In this document: piece by piece, positions 7,940 to 17,081 of the stretch | Numbering within the stretch: position 1 is the first letter of the stretch | Layout: every line of letters starts with the position of its first letter | Program-made: the position numbers and the translations under genes | Assembly: GCA_011064875.1 (NCBI GenBank) | Contig: JAAKFV010000004.1 | Span: 1-44,199 of the forward strand | From: Candidatus Anoxychlamydiales bacterium | GTDB taxonomy: Bacteria > Chlamydiota > Chlamydiia > Chlamydiales > SM23-39 | Reading direction: 5' to 3' | Length of the DNA stretch: 44,199 bases | Notes under the pieces: generated by a model | Database searches by the model: none | What the model saw: only the letters and a program-made list of their open reading frames with translations | Told to the model about the DNA's origin: nothing

Positions 7940-10900
7940 TCATTTTTCAGAATTTTTTAATGTAAGTGATCTTTTCATCTCAATTTTATGGAACATCAAC
8001 ATTAAAGGTGATGCTATAAATATAGAGGATAGAGTTCCAAAAATAACTCCAATAGTCATGACTAGTGCAAAACTAAATATTGTTGAGCCCCCTAAAAGCA
8101 CTAAAGCTAAAAGTGCTAAAATTGTCGTTGCTGATGTTATCGTTGTTCTAGAAAGTGTGTGATTTAATGCGTGATTGATAATTTCTTTAAATGTGCATTT
8201 TTTCATGTGTTTTAAATCTTCACGAATACGATCGAAAATAACTATCGTATCATTTAATGAGTAGCCAATGATAGTCATTAATGCCGCAACAGTATGAAGA
8301 TCAATCTGAACAGGGACTCCTAAAATATGCAATATTGAAATCAAACCAAGGGTCACTACGATGTCATGTATCAAACAGATCATCGCACTCATTGCAAATT
8401 TAAACTCAAATCTAAATGTTATATATCCTAAGATTGCAATTAGAGCTAAAGAAAGTCCCCAAATAGCATTGTTTTTCATGGAATCAGACATCTGCCCACT
8501 CATAAGTGTCCAGTTTTGATCGAGCTTTTCTAATGATCTTGGACTTATATTAATGTTATTTTCTTTTAGGGCATCTACAACCCATACTATTCTTGGATTA
8601 GTCTGATATTTATAAGTTGTGTCTAAAGCATCTATCTCATAGGGCATTGCATAAAAAGGTTTGCCTTTTTGATCCATAGATGCAGAGAAAAGAAGCCTTA
8701 AGTTATTAGAAGGTGTCAGCTCTCTTACTTGAACATCTTTAGATGAAATTCCAGTTTTTAAGAATGCTTTTTCAACTGTGGTTCTATAGTCATGAGCTTT
8801 TGTTTTATCGATTTCAACTGATAGAGCAAACCCACCTGTAAAGTCCATGCCAAATACAGATTTTTTCTGAAGAGAAAATGTATAGGCCCCAACGAGGATT
8901 ATCAAACCAGATATCATAAAGATATACTTTGAATATTTTGAGAAATTAAAGTTTTTGATTTTTACAAAATTTAACATATGAAGATTAGTATGTTTTGGGT
9001 TTTGTGCCCATTTTGTAAAAAAGTATTTGGTCATAAAAAGAGCTGTAAACATTGAAGAGGCTATACCAATTATCAAAGTTAAGGCAAATCCTTTAATCGG
9101 ACCAGAATCAAAATTTAATAATATGAGAGCAGCTAATATTGTAGTTAAATTGGAATCTAAAATTGCACTGAATGCCTTTTTATATCCATTTTGTATTGCA
9201 GAAGATATTCTCTTCGATATTGCAAATTCTTCTTTTATCCTTTCAAATACTAAAACATTTGCATCAACTGCCATACCTACTGTTAAAATAATACCTGCTA
9301 TCGATGCTAAAGATAGCGTTGCATGTAGGTTTTGAAGCGTTGCCCACATTATTAAAAGATTAAATATTACAGCAACAGATGCAACGAGCCCTGCAAATTT
9401 ATAGTAGTATACCATTGCCATTATAACTAAAGCTAAAGCTACAAAAGTTGCAATTATTCCTTTTACCCTCTCTTTAGATCCTAGCTCTGCAGAGACATTT
9501 TTTTCAGATAATATATGAGGTGTAAAACTGAGCGATCCTGCCTTTAAATCAGCGACTAATTGATTTACCTCTCTTAGAGAAAAACTACCAGTTATCTGAG
9601 CGCTATCTTTGAAATCTACATGAAGTGTCGGCGCTGAAATTATATAGTCATTTAAAATAACGGCCATTCTCCAGCCTTGTCCTTTTGAAAAGTTCTCGAG
9701 TGGTGTGCCTGTAATTTTATCTTTGGAAAATTGAGAAGTCCATGTATGTACTTCTTCCCTTGGATTTACTTTTACGCCCTCTTTATTTGTATATGATCCC
9801 TTTACTTCAAAAGTTAAAAAGTTTCCTTGCGATGGATCATATGATGATCTGATATTTGCTAAGTTAGAACCCTCTAAAGCATAGTTATTAAAAACTATGA
9901 GAAGTGGATTTGTCTGTCCATGCCAAGAAGATGCATCAGATCCTTTAAATATAGAAATTTTTGAAAGAGTATCGTTAAACGCAGATGTAACTTCTGCTTC
10001 TGAAGATGCAATTCTAAGACCGTTTTCATATAAAATTTTAGCAGATTCACTAATAGGTTCAACAACCTCTGTGGAAAGAGATTTACCATATAAATGCCTA
10101 AATGCAATAGCATTTATGCCTTTAATATCTTTCTTATTTGTAACAACCGCTTCATTATATACTTCTTGTAAAAACTTGTTTACATGCTCAGAAAGAGATG
10201 GATTATTTAAACTATACTTTTCATTAACAATCTGAAAAGACATAGATGATGCTTTTATAAGCTCTTTTGCTGAAAGTGCTTGAGCTGATGGGAAATCTAA
10301 TACTATATTTGAATCAATAGTTCTAATATTTACTTCAGATACTCCCATTTTATTAACGCGATTATAAAGCTCGTTTACGCCCTGCTTTAGGGCTGCTTCA
10401 TCTTTTACTAAGTGATTGTTTTGATCTCTTAGCTCGATTTGTACGGTTTTTCCACCAGATAGATCTAGCCCCCAATTTAAAATCTTTCTCTCATCTCCTC
10501 TAAAATACTTTTTGAAACTTAAATAAAGATTACTAAAAAGTGGGTTTTTAGTAGGAGGTGCATAGTCATATTTAACAGATGGATCTAAACTTATTTGAGC
10601 TGCATTGTAATCATCTTTCCATTTAAGTAAATCCTCTTGGATTGAAGTCTCTATTTTGTTCAGAGTTATAACTCTTTGTCCTAAATTTGAAAATTCTAAA
10701 GTTGCATATTTTTTAGAACCATGAACTTCAAAATTCTCTCTAGTTGCCTTCAAAATAGTTTGATAATAATCATCTTTTTCAAAAATAAAGGCATTTGAAA
10801 AACCAGATGTTTTGGAAAGTAAAGATCCAGGAAAACCCAAGTAACCATTTTGAGATAAGATAGATTTTAGTTTATTAAAATCTTTGAAAAAACTTTTAGC

Positions 10901-12472
10901 ATCTTCTGTATTTTCATAAGACTCATATTTTTGAAGTATTTTATCTAGCCCTTTAGCTATCACATAAATTGAATTAGCTCTCATACTAACAGGCGTTTGA
11001 TTAGAAATAAGAGTCGGAACGTATACAACTAAACAAAACTCTTTTTGCTCTTTAGGTAATTTTTGATATGTCTCAAAATCATAAACTGGAAGTGATTCAC
11101 GATCTAAATCCGGATGTTTTGGGTTCCAGTCATTTAAAAGAGTGTTTAAAATTTGTTTTGATTCAACTTTAGCTATCTCATTTAAATTTAATACTAAATA
11201 ACTAGATGCGTTTTCAAGAGTATGTAAATTGATGCTAAATTCATCTTTTTCACTCATGATTTTTTCATCAGTTTTTGTGGAAAGTCTTGCTATTTCATTG
11301 ATTATTAACTGATCAAAAGAATCCTTTTTTTGAGCTTTTAGAGTCTCTTCAAACCGTACAATATCTCTGTGAAGTGTTAAAAAGACTTTATTATTTGAAA
11401 AATCGATAATCAGCTGGCTTATAAATGGATTGTTAGATTTTAAATCAATCTTTAATAAATTAGCTGAGTCTTTTTTGAATGCCGAATCTAAAGATTGATA
11501 TATGTCATTATAATTAAAAGGTCTTTGTGATTTCGAAAATTTAGTAATATTATTTTTTAAAATATTTTCTGCACTAATCAATGCAGTTTGTCTTTTATCT
11601 AGTAAATATTGTTTCTGTCTAATCTCATCTGATACAAATTTTTGATCTTTTTGGGATTTAGTTATATTTGATTTTTCTAAAGTGATCTCTGCTCTATATC
11701 TACCAAGTGTATCAATAAGTGTTTGAATAGTACTTTTTGGATTATCAAAATGTCCTTGAGTAAATGATGCAAAATATCTACTTGTAATAGGAGAGGATTC
11801 TCCAAAAACCTTTGTGAAATCTAAAATGCCATGAACTAGAGTAAACACCATGTTTTTTGTCATTTGTGAATAAGGATCTTTTATGATGTTTTCTAAAAGA
11901 ATAGCATTTTCAGATGTTCCAGCAACTGATGAACCTATTTCAGCTGCTCTATCAAATATTACATCTTTATATGATGATGAAATATTTTTTTTGTCATCAA
12001 ATTTAGAGCTATATTCAAAAAAATCATTTACCCTATTTGTATCAAACTGAATTGGTATCTGTCTTTTTATAGTAACTTTTTTGCTCTCAAATTGATCAGA
12101 GTCTAAAGCAGTTAACTGCGCTGGTACAAAAGATATTAGATTTCCAGCTCTTGAAACATACTTTTTAAATTTAGTGGCATCTTCGTTTTTAAAAAAATCT
12201 ATATCTATATGATCGGGATTGCTTTTGCTGATTTCAATAGACCGAGTTTTGATCTTTAGCATTTTTAAATAAGATTTTATCCACAAAACAGAGTCTTTTT
12301 CTAAGACATTTACCCTCTTTGTGATGTTTGAAGCTATGGATTCAGCTTTTGCTTTTTCAATCGGTTTGTTCAGTGGCCTTGAATAATAAAAAACTGTTGG
12401 TAAAATGTTATATATTGTCAAAGCTATAACGATAATGATTAACCATTGCTGCCAACGCTTTTTCTTTTGCAT
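7940..12472 (-). CDS. secDF: fused SecD-SecF protein translocase subunit
   Basis: A single 1510-residue polypeptide. It joins SecD and SecF, the proton-driven membrane subunits that pull exported proteins through SecYEG. An N-terminal membrane segment (about 10-30) is followed by a very large chlamydia-type extracytoplasmic region. The SecD signature DLSGGKTVQIEL lies near residue 673. The SecD membrane domain includes GMAVDANVLVFERIKEEF. The SecF half begins with the DFTGGFALSVEID motif and ends with the membrane domain carrying SLNDTIVIFDRIRED. SecDF fusion with an enlarged N-terminal region is typical of chlamydiae. It probably leads a secDF-recJ transcript. Confidence 0.95.
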   Translation of the reverse strand: MQKKKRWQQWLIIIVIALTIYNILPTVFYYSRPLNKPIEKAKAESIASNITKRVNVLEKDSVLWIKSYLKMLKIKTRSIEISKSNPDHIDIDFFKNEDATKFKKYVSRAGNLISFVPAQLTALDSDQFESKKVTIKRQIPIQFDTNRVNDFFEYSSKFDDKKNISSSYKDVIFDRAAEIGSSVAGTSENAILLENIIKDPYSQMTKNMVFTLVHGILDFTKVFGESSPITSRYFASFTQGHFDNPKSTIQTLIDTLGRYRAEITLEKSNITKSQKDQKFVSDEIRQKQYLLDKRQTALISAENILKNNITKFSKSQRPFNYNDIYQSLDSAFKKDSANLLKIDLKSNNPFISQLIIDFSNNKVFLTLHRDIVRFEETLKAQKKDSFDQLIINEIARLSTKTDEKIMSEKDEFSINLHTLENASSYLVLNLNEIAKVESKQILNTLLNDWNPKHPDLDRESLPVYDFETYQKLPKEQKEFCLVVYVPTLISNQTPVSMRANSIYVIAKGLDKILQKYESYENTEDAKSFFKDFNKLKSILSQNGYLGFPGSLLSKTSGFSNAFIFEKDDYYQTILKATRENFEVHGSKKYATLEFSNLGQRVITLNKIETSIQEDLLKWKDDYNAAQISLDPSVKYDYAPPTKNPLFSNLYLSFKKYFRGDERKILNWGLDLSGGKTVQIELRDQNNHLVKDEAALKQGVNELYNRVNKMGVSEVNIRTIDSNIVLDFPSAQALSAKELIKASSMSFQIVNEKYSLNNPSLSEHVNKFLQEVYNEAVVTNKKDIKGINAIAFRHLYGKSLSTEVVEPISESAKILYENGLRIASSEAEVTSAFNDTLSKISIFKGSDASSWHGQTNPLLIVFNNYALEGSNLANIRSSYDPSQGNFLTFEVKGSYTNKEGVKVNPREEVHTWTSQFSKDKITGTPLENFSKGQGWRMAVILNDYIISAPTLHVDFKDSAQITGSFSLREVNQLVADLKAGSLSFTPHILSEKNVSAELGSKERVKGIIATFVALALVIMAMVYYYKFAGLVASVAVIFNLLIMWATLQNLHATLSLASIAGIILTVGMAVDANVLVFERIKEEFAISKRISSAIQNGYKKAFSAILDSNLTTILAALILLNFDSGPIKGFALTLIIGIASSMFTALFMTKYFFTKWAQNPKHTNLHMLNFVKIKNFNFSKYSKYIFMISGLIILVGAYTFSLQKKSVFGMDFTGGFALSVEIDKTKAHDYRTTVEKAFLKTGISSKDVQVRELTPSNNLRLLFSASMDQKGKPFYAMPYEIDALDTTYKYQTNPRIVWVVDALKENNINISPRSLEKLDQNWTLMSGQMSDSMKNNAIWGLSLALIAILGYITFRFEFKFAMSAMICLIHDIVVTLGLISILHILGVPVQIDLHTVAALMTIIGYSLNDTIVIFDRIREDLKHMKKCTFKEIINHALNHTLSRTTITSATTILALLALVLLGGSTIFSFALVMTIGVIFGTLSSIFIASPLMLMFHKIEMKRSLTLKNSEK

Positions 12473-12688
12473 ATTAGATACCTATTTTTTTTGTTAAAAA
12501 AAAAAATTAATAAAATAAAATAATACCTGAAATTTTAAGAGATGTCTAGGGAATTAAGATTAAAGTCTTAATACTTGTACAAATTAAAAAAAATTTAATA
12601 AAAGCTTAAACAGGGAAATGATGAGTTTTAACGAAAAAAAAAGAGATCTATCCTTTTTTTTACTCTCTTTACAATATATTTTTATGAT

Positions 12689-12717
12689 TTGTAAAAAAAT
12701 AATATTTAAACTAGAAT
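12689..12717 (+). promoter_or_regulatory. candidate sigma-70-type promoter for the 12758 gene
   Basis: TTGTAA (12689-12694), a 17-base spacer and TAGAAT (12712-12717) would start transcription near 12724, about 34 bases before the ATG. An AGAGG ribosome site lies about 7 bases before the ATG. The rest of the secDF/12758 divergent gap is A+T-rich without a clear element. Confidence 0.45.
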
Positions 12718-12757
12718 TTCGAACATTTTAAATAAAAAGTAAATAAGAGGTTATCAA

Positions 12758-14455
12758 ATGAGTGTAAGAAACATTTCTGCTTTTTTTAATGGTTTGTATC
12801 CAACTAACATTTTAAAGAAGGTTCTACTATATGCTCAAAAATCTGAAGAGATTATTTCTAATAATTATTCAAATCAGCAAGTAGATATTCCCAATGAGAT
12901 ATTATCTAAAGCGGTTTTATGCAAACAATCTGATGATAAATTGCAATTTTGGTCCTCTAGATCCCAAAATTGGTTAGTTTTTGGAGATGAAAAACAATTG
13001 GACAATTATCTCAAAGGAGATGAAAACGTTGATATCTGGGAGATTGAAGATAAAAGAGAACAAAACCCAAAAGTCATTTATAAATATCATAATGGATGGG
13101 ATGAAGAAGACACTTTTACTTGTATAGACAATCTCTATCATGAAATATCTTCTGGAACAGAACAGGGTGTTTTTTGCATTCATGATATAAATAATGATCA
13201 AAAAAAGTTTGTCCAACAAAAACAGGGATGGTTTCAATATGGGTTTGAAGAAGTCTCTTTCGAAAAGGCAGCTGAGAGCTTAATTTCAAGAAAAGCTGCT
13301 AAAGATCAATTGAAAAAATGTTATGTTGTAGGGCTCTCTGCATTAGCTGTATCTCCAGCTGTAATAGGCATAGGAACGACTCTTTCTAAAACCTTGCAAA
13401 ATCTGACAATCTCGAACAGTGGTCTCTCCTCATCCAACTTTGACTTTAGTTCTCCTTCTTTTCAGCATTATTTACATAAAACTATCACTGTTTTCTCTGC
13501 AGCTCTGATGACCAGTGGAATGAAGACCCAAGGCCTGTCTTTGTCTAAAGTTTTGCCGGTAGTTATGGTTGCTCTGTCAGGGTCTGAATACGCAAAAGCT
13601 CAAACTTTTTGTCCTATAGCAGCGGGGAGCTTTTGGATAGGTAATGTGCAGACTAGAATGGTCGCTTCCGATGACTTTCTCTACGTAGCAGCTAGTTCTA
13701 CTTCCAATCCTAATTTTTGGATCTATGATCTAAAAAAAAATGCTACAAATCCTCCATCGGTAGGTTCATTTTATAATGATCGTAGTACCTTCTCATTAGC
13801 AGTTTCTAGATGTAATGCCTATATTCATCAAGGATCAGGAGCTGTTCTGGTTGTTGATATATGTAATCCTTGTTTTTCTTCTACTAGCTTAAGTAGTAGT
13901 TCAAGCTCTACTAGTACAAGTAGTATAAGTAGTAGTGTAAGTAGTAGTGCAAGCTCTACTAGTACAAGTAGTGTAAGTAGTAGTTCAAGTTCTACTAGTA
14001 AAAGTAGTATAAGTAGCAGTTCAACCTCAAGTGCAATTTCCTCTGTTGTTTCAAAATCTTTTTCCGAAACCTTTCGTTCTCGTGGAAAACAAACATTGCA
14101 AACTGTTGTGGATATAACAAGTGGGAGAGAATCAAATTCAGTAGGGATAGGTGCGGCTTTAGGTATAGGAATTGCTTCAGGGCTTTTTTTTGGGATAATC
14201 TCTGGAGGAACAGCCATGTTGTGGATTCTAAAAAAACAACAAAACAGGACTTCTCAGGCATCAGAAGGCCGTGGCTCTAAAGATTTTTTTTTAGAAGAGA
14301 ATGTAAGAGCAAGTCCCAATGCAGGTGAAAGTGTGTATGGTTTATCATCTAGTGTTACGAAACCTTCTGAAGAAGCATATCGAAGAACACCGGATGTTGT
14401 TCATCCCGTCATAGGAGAAGAATATCAAAGAACGCCGGATGTTGTTCATCCCTAA
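12758..14455 (+). CDS. composite serine-rich membrane protein with C-terminal tyrosine-containing repeats
   Basis: A 565-residue protein of unknown function built from distinct parts. Residues 1-185 are soluble with short Trp-rich repeats (LQFWSSRSQNWLVFGDE; VIYKYHNGWD; FVQQKQGWFQYGFEE). Residues 188-210 are hydrophobic. Residues 262-281 look like an internal signal peptide (LSKVLPVVMVALSGSEYAKA, then Q). Residues 282-372 resemble a beta-propeller blade of the LVIVD/YVTN kind (FLYVAASS, FWIYDLKK, AVLVVDI). Residues 374-431 are an almost pure Ser/Thr tract. A strong transmembrane helix follows at about 462-491, then a tail ending in two copies of E-x-Y-x-RTPDVVHP. The architecture suggests a surface or inclusion-membrane protein, possibly an effector. 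This is inference. It is divergent from secDF. Confidence 0.75.
   Translation: MSVRNISAFFNGLYPTNILKKVLLYAQKSEEIISNNYSNQQVDIPNEILSKAVLCKQSDDKLQFWSSRSQNWLVFGDEKQLDNYLKGDENVDIWEIEDKREQNPKVIYKYHNGWDEEDTFTCIDNLYHEISSGTEQGVFCIHDINNDQKKFVQQKQGWFQYGFEEVSFEKAAESLISRKAAKDQLKKCYVVGLSALAVSPAVIGIGTTLSKTLQNLTISNSGLSSSNFDFSSPSFQHYLHKTITVFSAALMTSGMKTQGLSLSKVLPVVMVALSGSEYAKAQTFCPIAAGSFWIGNVQTRMVASDDFLYVAASSTSNPNFWIYDLKKNATNPPSVGSFYNDRSTFSLAVSRCNAYIHQGSGAVLVVDICNPCFSSTSLSSSSSSTSTSSISSSVSSSASSTSTSSVSSSSSSTSKSSISSSSTSSAISSVVSKSFSETFRSRGKQTLQTVVDITSGRESNSVGIGAALGIGIASGLFFGIISGGTAMLWILKKQQNRTSQASEGRGSKDFFLEENVRASPNAGESVYGLSSSVTKPSEEAYRRTPDVVHPVIGEEYQRTPDVVHP
13882..14029 (+). repeat. Ser-coding tandem repeat (AGT/AGC-rich)
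   Basis: Within the 12758 gene, imperfect units beginning AAG(C/T)TCTACTAGTA start at 13903, 13951 and 13987. Their spacing is 48 and 36 bases, both multiples of three. Each is built from AGT, AGC and TCT codons, so length changes would alter the Ser stalk without breaking the frame. Confidence 0.8.
14372..14452 (+). repeat. tandem 36-nt repeat at the 3' end of the 12758 gene
   Basis: Two 36-base units (14372-14407 and 14417-14452) differ at three positions and are separated by nine bases. They encode EAYRRTPDVVHP and EEYQRTPDVVHP, and the stop codon follows the second directly. Recent tandem duplication is the simplest origin. Confidence 0.9.
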
Positions 14456-14638
14456 AGTGTAAAAGAATGATAATTTTTTTTAGAGTTAAAAATCACAAAA
14501 AATTGATTAAAATAATTTTAAAAAAAATCATACTCGAAACAAAATTAAAATTCTTATATGCTTCTAATCTTTAAAAAATAGCTGCCACTGCTTCTTTAAA
14601 ATTTTTAAAAGCAAATAAATTGAAAATATAAGCGTAAA

Positions 14639-15394
14639 ATGACATCAACTACTAAGTTAGATTCTCGAAAAGCAATTGAAAAGTTAACTAAAGATTTAAC
14701 AAAAGTGCCCTCTCACATTGCTATTATCATGGATGGTAATAGAAGATGGGCAAAAAAAAATAATCTACCCGCTGCAGCAGGACATATTAAAGGAGCTAAT
14801 TCTCTAACTAACGTTGTAAAAATTGCATCAAAATTAAAAATTAAAACTTTAACCGTTTTTGCTTTTTCAACAGAAAATTGGTTGAGATCGAAAATAGAAA
14901 TTAACAGTCTTATGAAACTTTTTAATCTCTATTTAAAAAAACAACTAAAATTCATGCAAAAAGAAAAAGTCAAGTTAAGTGTTATCGGTGATCTTACAAA
15001 ACTACCTGAAAATTTACAAAAAGCTTTTAATTCTACAATTGAAAAAACAAAAGATAATGATGTTATCGAGCTTGTAATTGCTGTTAACTACGGTTTTAAA
15101 AATGAAATGAAAAGAGCAATTCAAAAAATTATTGAAGATTGCGAAAATAAAAAAATTTCAAAAAATGATATTTCTGAGAGTTTAATATCTGAGTATTTAG
15201 ATACAAAAAATCTAACAGATCCAGATCTTTTTATAAGGACAAGCGGAGAGAATAGATTAAGCAATTTTTTGCTTTGGCAACAAGCATATTCAGAGATTTA
15301 TATTACAGATGTTCTATGGCCAGATTTTAAAGAAAAAGATTTTTTAAATGCAATTCATGAGTTCCAAAAAAGAAAAAGAAGGTTTGGAGCATAA
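14639..15394 (+). CDS. uppS: isoprenyl (undecaprenyl-diphosphate) synthase, cytosolic copy
   Basis: A 251-residue cis-prenyltransferase that extends farnesyl diphosphate with isopentenyl diphosphate to make the lipid carrier for cell-wall and polysaccharide precursors. Signature motifs are present: IAIIMDGNRRWAKK (27-40; catalytic Asp32), FAFSTENWLRS, and the C-terminal FIRTSGENRLSNFLLWQQAY. There is no leader. This matches uppS (CT450) upstream of cdsA in C. trachomatis. It begins a tight rightward operon: a second uppS follows after 3 bases, then cdsA and cmk-plsC. No strong ribosome site precedes this ATG. Confidence 0.93.
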   Translation: MTSTTKLDSRKAIEKLTKDLTKVPSHIAIIMDGNRRWAKKNNLPAAAGHIKGANSLTNVVKIASKLKIKTLTVFAFSTENWLRSKIEINSLMKLFNLYLKKQLKFMQKEKVKLSVIGDLTKLPENLQKAFNSTIEKTKDNDVIELVIAVNYGFKNEMKRAIQKIIEDCENKKISKNDISESLISEYLDTKNLTDPDLFIRTSGENRLSNFLLWQQAYSEIYITDVLWPDFKEKDFLNAIHEFQKRKRRFGA

Positions 15395-15397
15395 AAA

Positions 15398-16234
15398 ATG
15401 TTAAAAAAAATTATGTTAAAAAATAAAAAAATATTTTTTTTAACATTTATTTTTTTTATTTTCCCTCTTCTCTTAGTAAATGTTGCTGCTTTTGATGATT
15501 TTAACTATCAAAAAAATGAATTTGTCTCAATAGAGGCTGAAAATATCCCAAAGCATGTTGCTATTATTATGGATGGAAATAGAAGATGGGCAAAAGAAAA
15601 TGATCTTTCTTTATATGAAGGATATATTAAAGGCGCTGAGGCATTATCTAATATCATTGAAGCTTCAGTAGATTTAGGAGTAAAAATTTTAACTGTTTAT
15701 GTGTTTTCAACAGAAAATTGGTCTCGTGAAAAAGAAGAAATTGATACTCTAAAAGATTTATTTGAGTATATGTGTATCAATCAAAAAAATACTCTAATAG
15801 ATTTGGGAGTTAGACTAGATACAATTGGTGATATTTCAAAATTTCCAAAAAGTACTCAAGATAGTTTTAATGAGCTAAAAAAAACTTGCCAAAATGGTAA
15901 AAAGCTGGATTTGATTTTAGCAATAAATTATGGTGGAAGAGATGAAATAAATCGGGCGATGCTAAAAATAATTGACGATGTTGAAAATAATATCATAAAA
16001 AAAGAAGAAATTACTCAAAATTTGATAGCAAGTTACTTGGATACAAATAAAATACCAGATCCAGATCTTTTGATTAGAACAGCAGGGGAAGCTAGACTTA
16101 GTAATTTTTTACTATGGCAAGTAGCTTATACAGAAATTTATATCTCAGATTTTTATTGGCCGGCTTTTTCAAAACTAGAATTTATGAAAGCGATTTTGGA
16201 TTTTCAAAAAAGAAGTAAAAAGGTAGGTTCATGA
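15398..16234 (+). CDS. second isoprenyl synthase paralogue with a hydrophobic leader
   Basis: A 278-residue homologue of the preceding uppS with all signature motifs: VAIIMDGNRRWAKEN (54-68; Asp59), VFSTENWSRE and LIRTAGEARLSNFLLWQVAY. It has an extra N-terminus: KK/KNKK basic residues, a hydrophobic stretch at about 12-31 (IFFLTFIFFIFPLLLVNVAA), then acidic FDDFNY. No ATG is available between the leader and the catalytic motif, so the leader is genuinely part of the protein. A basic start and acidic exit predict a signal peptide or signal anchor that would place the enzyme outside the cytoplasm. The gene starts 3 bases after the first uppS and overlaps cdsA by 4. It probably arose by tandem duplication. 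Confidence 0.9.
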   Translation: MLKKIMLKNKKIFFLTFIFFIFPLLLVNVAAFDDFNYQKNEFVSIEAENIPKHVAIIMDGNRRWAKENDLSLYEGYIKGAEALSNIIEASVDLGVKILTVYVFSTENWSREKEEIDTLKDLFEYMCINQKNTLIDLGVRLDTIGDISKFPKSTQDSFNELKKTCQNGKKLDLILAINYGGRDEINRAMLKIIDDVENNIIKKEEITQNLIASYLDTNKIPDPDLLIRTAGEARLSNFLLWQVAYTEIYISDFYWPAFSKLEFMKAILDFQKRSKKVGS

Positions 16235-17076
16235 AAAATTTTAAGGATTTAAAAAGTAGATTTTTAGTCTCAATAATCTCAATTATCATACTGATATTAG
16301 TAATATTTTTTGCAGATCTACTCTTCATGAGATTTATTGTAACATTAGTTATTTGTTCTCTTGGCGCTTTTGGAGCTAATGAATTTGTTCATTTTGCTAA
16401 AAAAAAGCAAATTGCAATCGATAAAAATTTACTTGTCGGCGCTGTTATTTTTGAGATAATAGCTTTTTTTATCTATTCACAATATGCAGAGCTTCAAATT
16501 TTACCAATTCTAGTTTTCTTTCTCTTTTTAATCTTTTTATTTTTCTCTAATTTTAACAAAATAGAAAATTCTTTACTTAGAATATCTACAGCTGCTTTTG
16601 GGTTTTTATATATCGCTATTCCTTTGGGGATGGTTCTACCAATTTTATACATTGAAACTATCGAAATGCAAGATGGAAGGTTTTGGATATTTTATCTGAT
16701 TTTTGTAACAAAAATAACAGATATTGGAGCCTATTTTGGAGGTAGACTTTTTGGCAAAAAAAAATTAGCTGCAAAGGTTAGTCCTAAAAAAACTGTTTTT
16801 GGAAGTGTTACAGGTTTAATATTTGCACTCGGTGGAAGCCTTTTGTTTTTAATATTTGCAAAATCTAGTGTGTTTGATTTTAACCTATCAGAGGCGATAG
16901 TTTTAGGTATTATTTTAGGTGTGTTTGCTCAATTTGGTGATCTCACTGAATCTCTTATAAAAAGAGATTCTAAAATTAAAGATAGCTCAAAAATTCCAGG
17001 ATTTGGTGGAGTATTAGATATGTTAGACTCTCATATATTCAATATTCCAATTTTATTTATGTTTTTGGTAGGATAG
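16231..17076 (+). CDS. cdsA: phosphatidate cytidylyltransferase (CDP-diglyceride synthase)
   Basis: A 281-residue multi-pass membrane enzyme that makes CDP-diacylglycerol from phosphatidate and CTP, the branch point of phospholipid synthesis. About seven hydrophobic segments are visible. The C-terminal family signature is present as LIKRDSKIKDSSKIPGFGGV, followed by LDMLDS (ending near residue 270), with the metal-binding Asp residues; GFGG replaces the more usual GHGG. The start codon overlaps the end of the second uppS (ATGA), and cmk-plsC follows after 5 bases. It corresponds to CT451. Confidence 0.93.
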   Translation: MKNFKDLKSRFLVSIISIIILILVIFFADLLFMRFIVTLVICSLGAFGANEFVHFAKKKQIAIDKNLLVGAVIFEIIAFFIYSQYAELQILPILVFFLFLIFLFFSNFNKIENSLLRISTAAFGFLYIAIPLGMVLPILYIETIEMQDGRFWIFYLIFVTKITDIGAYFGGRLFGKKKLAAKVSPKKTVFGSVTGLIFALGGSLLFLIFAKSSVFDFNLSEAIVLGIILGVFAQFGDLTESLIKRDSKIKDSSKIPGFGGVLDMLDSHIFNIPILFMFLVG

Positions 17077-17081
17077 AAAGC

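Noticed and set aside
9027-9335. Rightward 102-residue frame inside secDF
   Set aside because: Lies opposite the conserved SecD membrane domain; no start signals or family features.
12553-12572. ATTAAGA/TCTTAAT hairpin between secDF and the 12758 gene
   Set aside because: Short A/T-only arms, no T-run, and genes diverge here so no terminator is expected.
13828-14261. Antisense reading frames opposite the Ser tract, rich in Leu and Val
   Set aside because: They are the mirror of the AGT/TCT repeats in a well-supported gene; no ribosome site and low-complexity composition.
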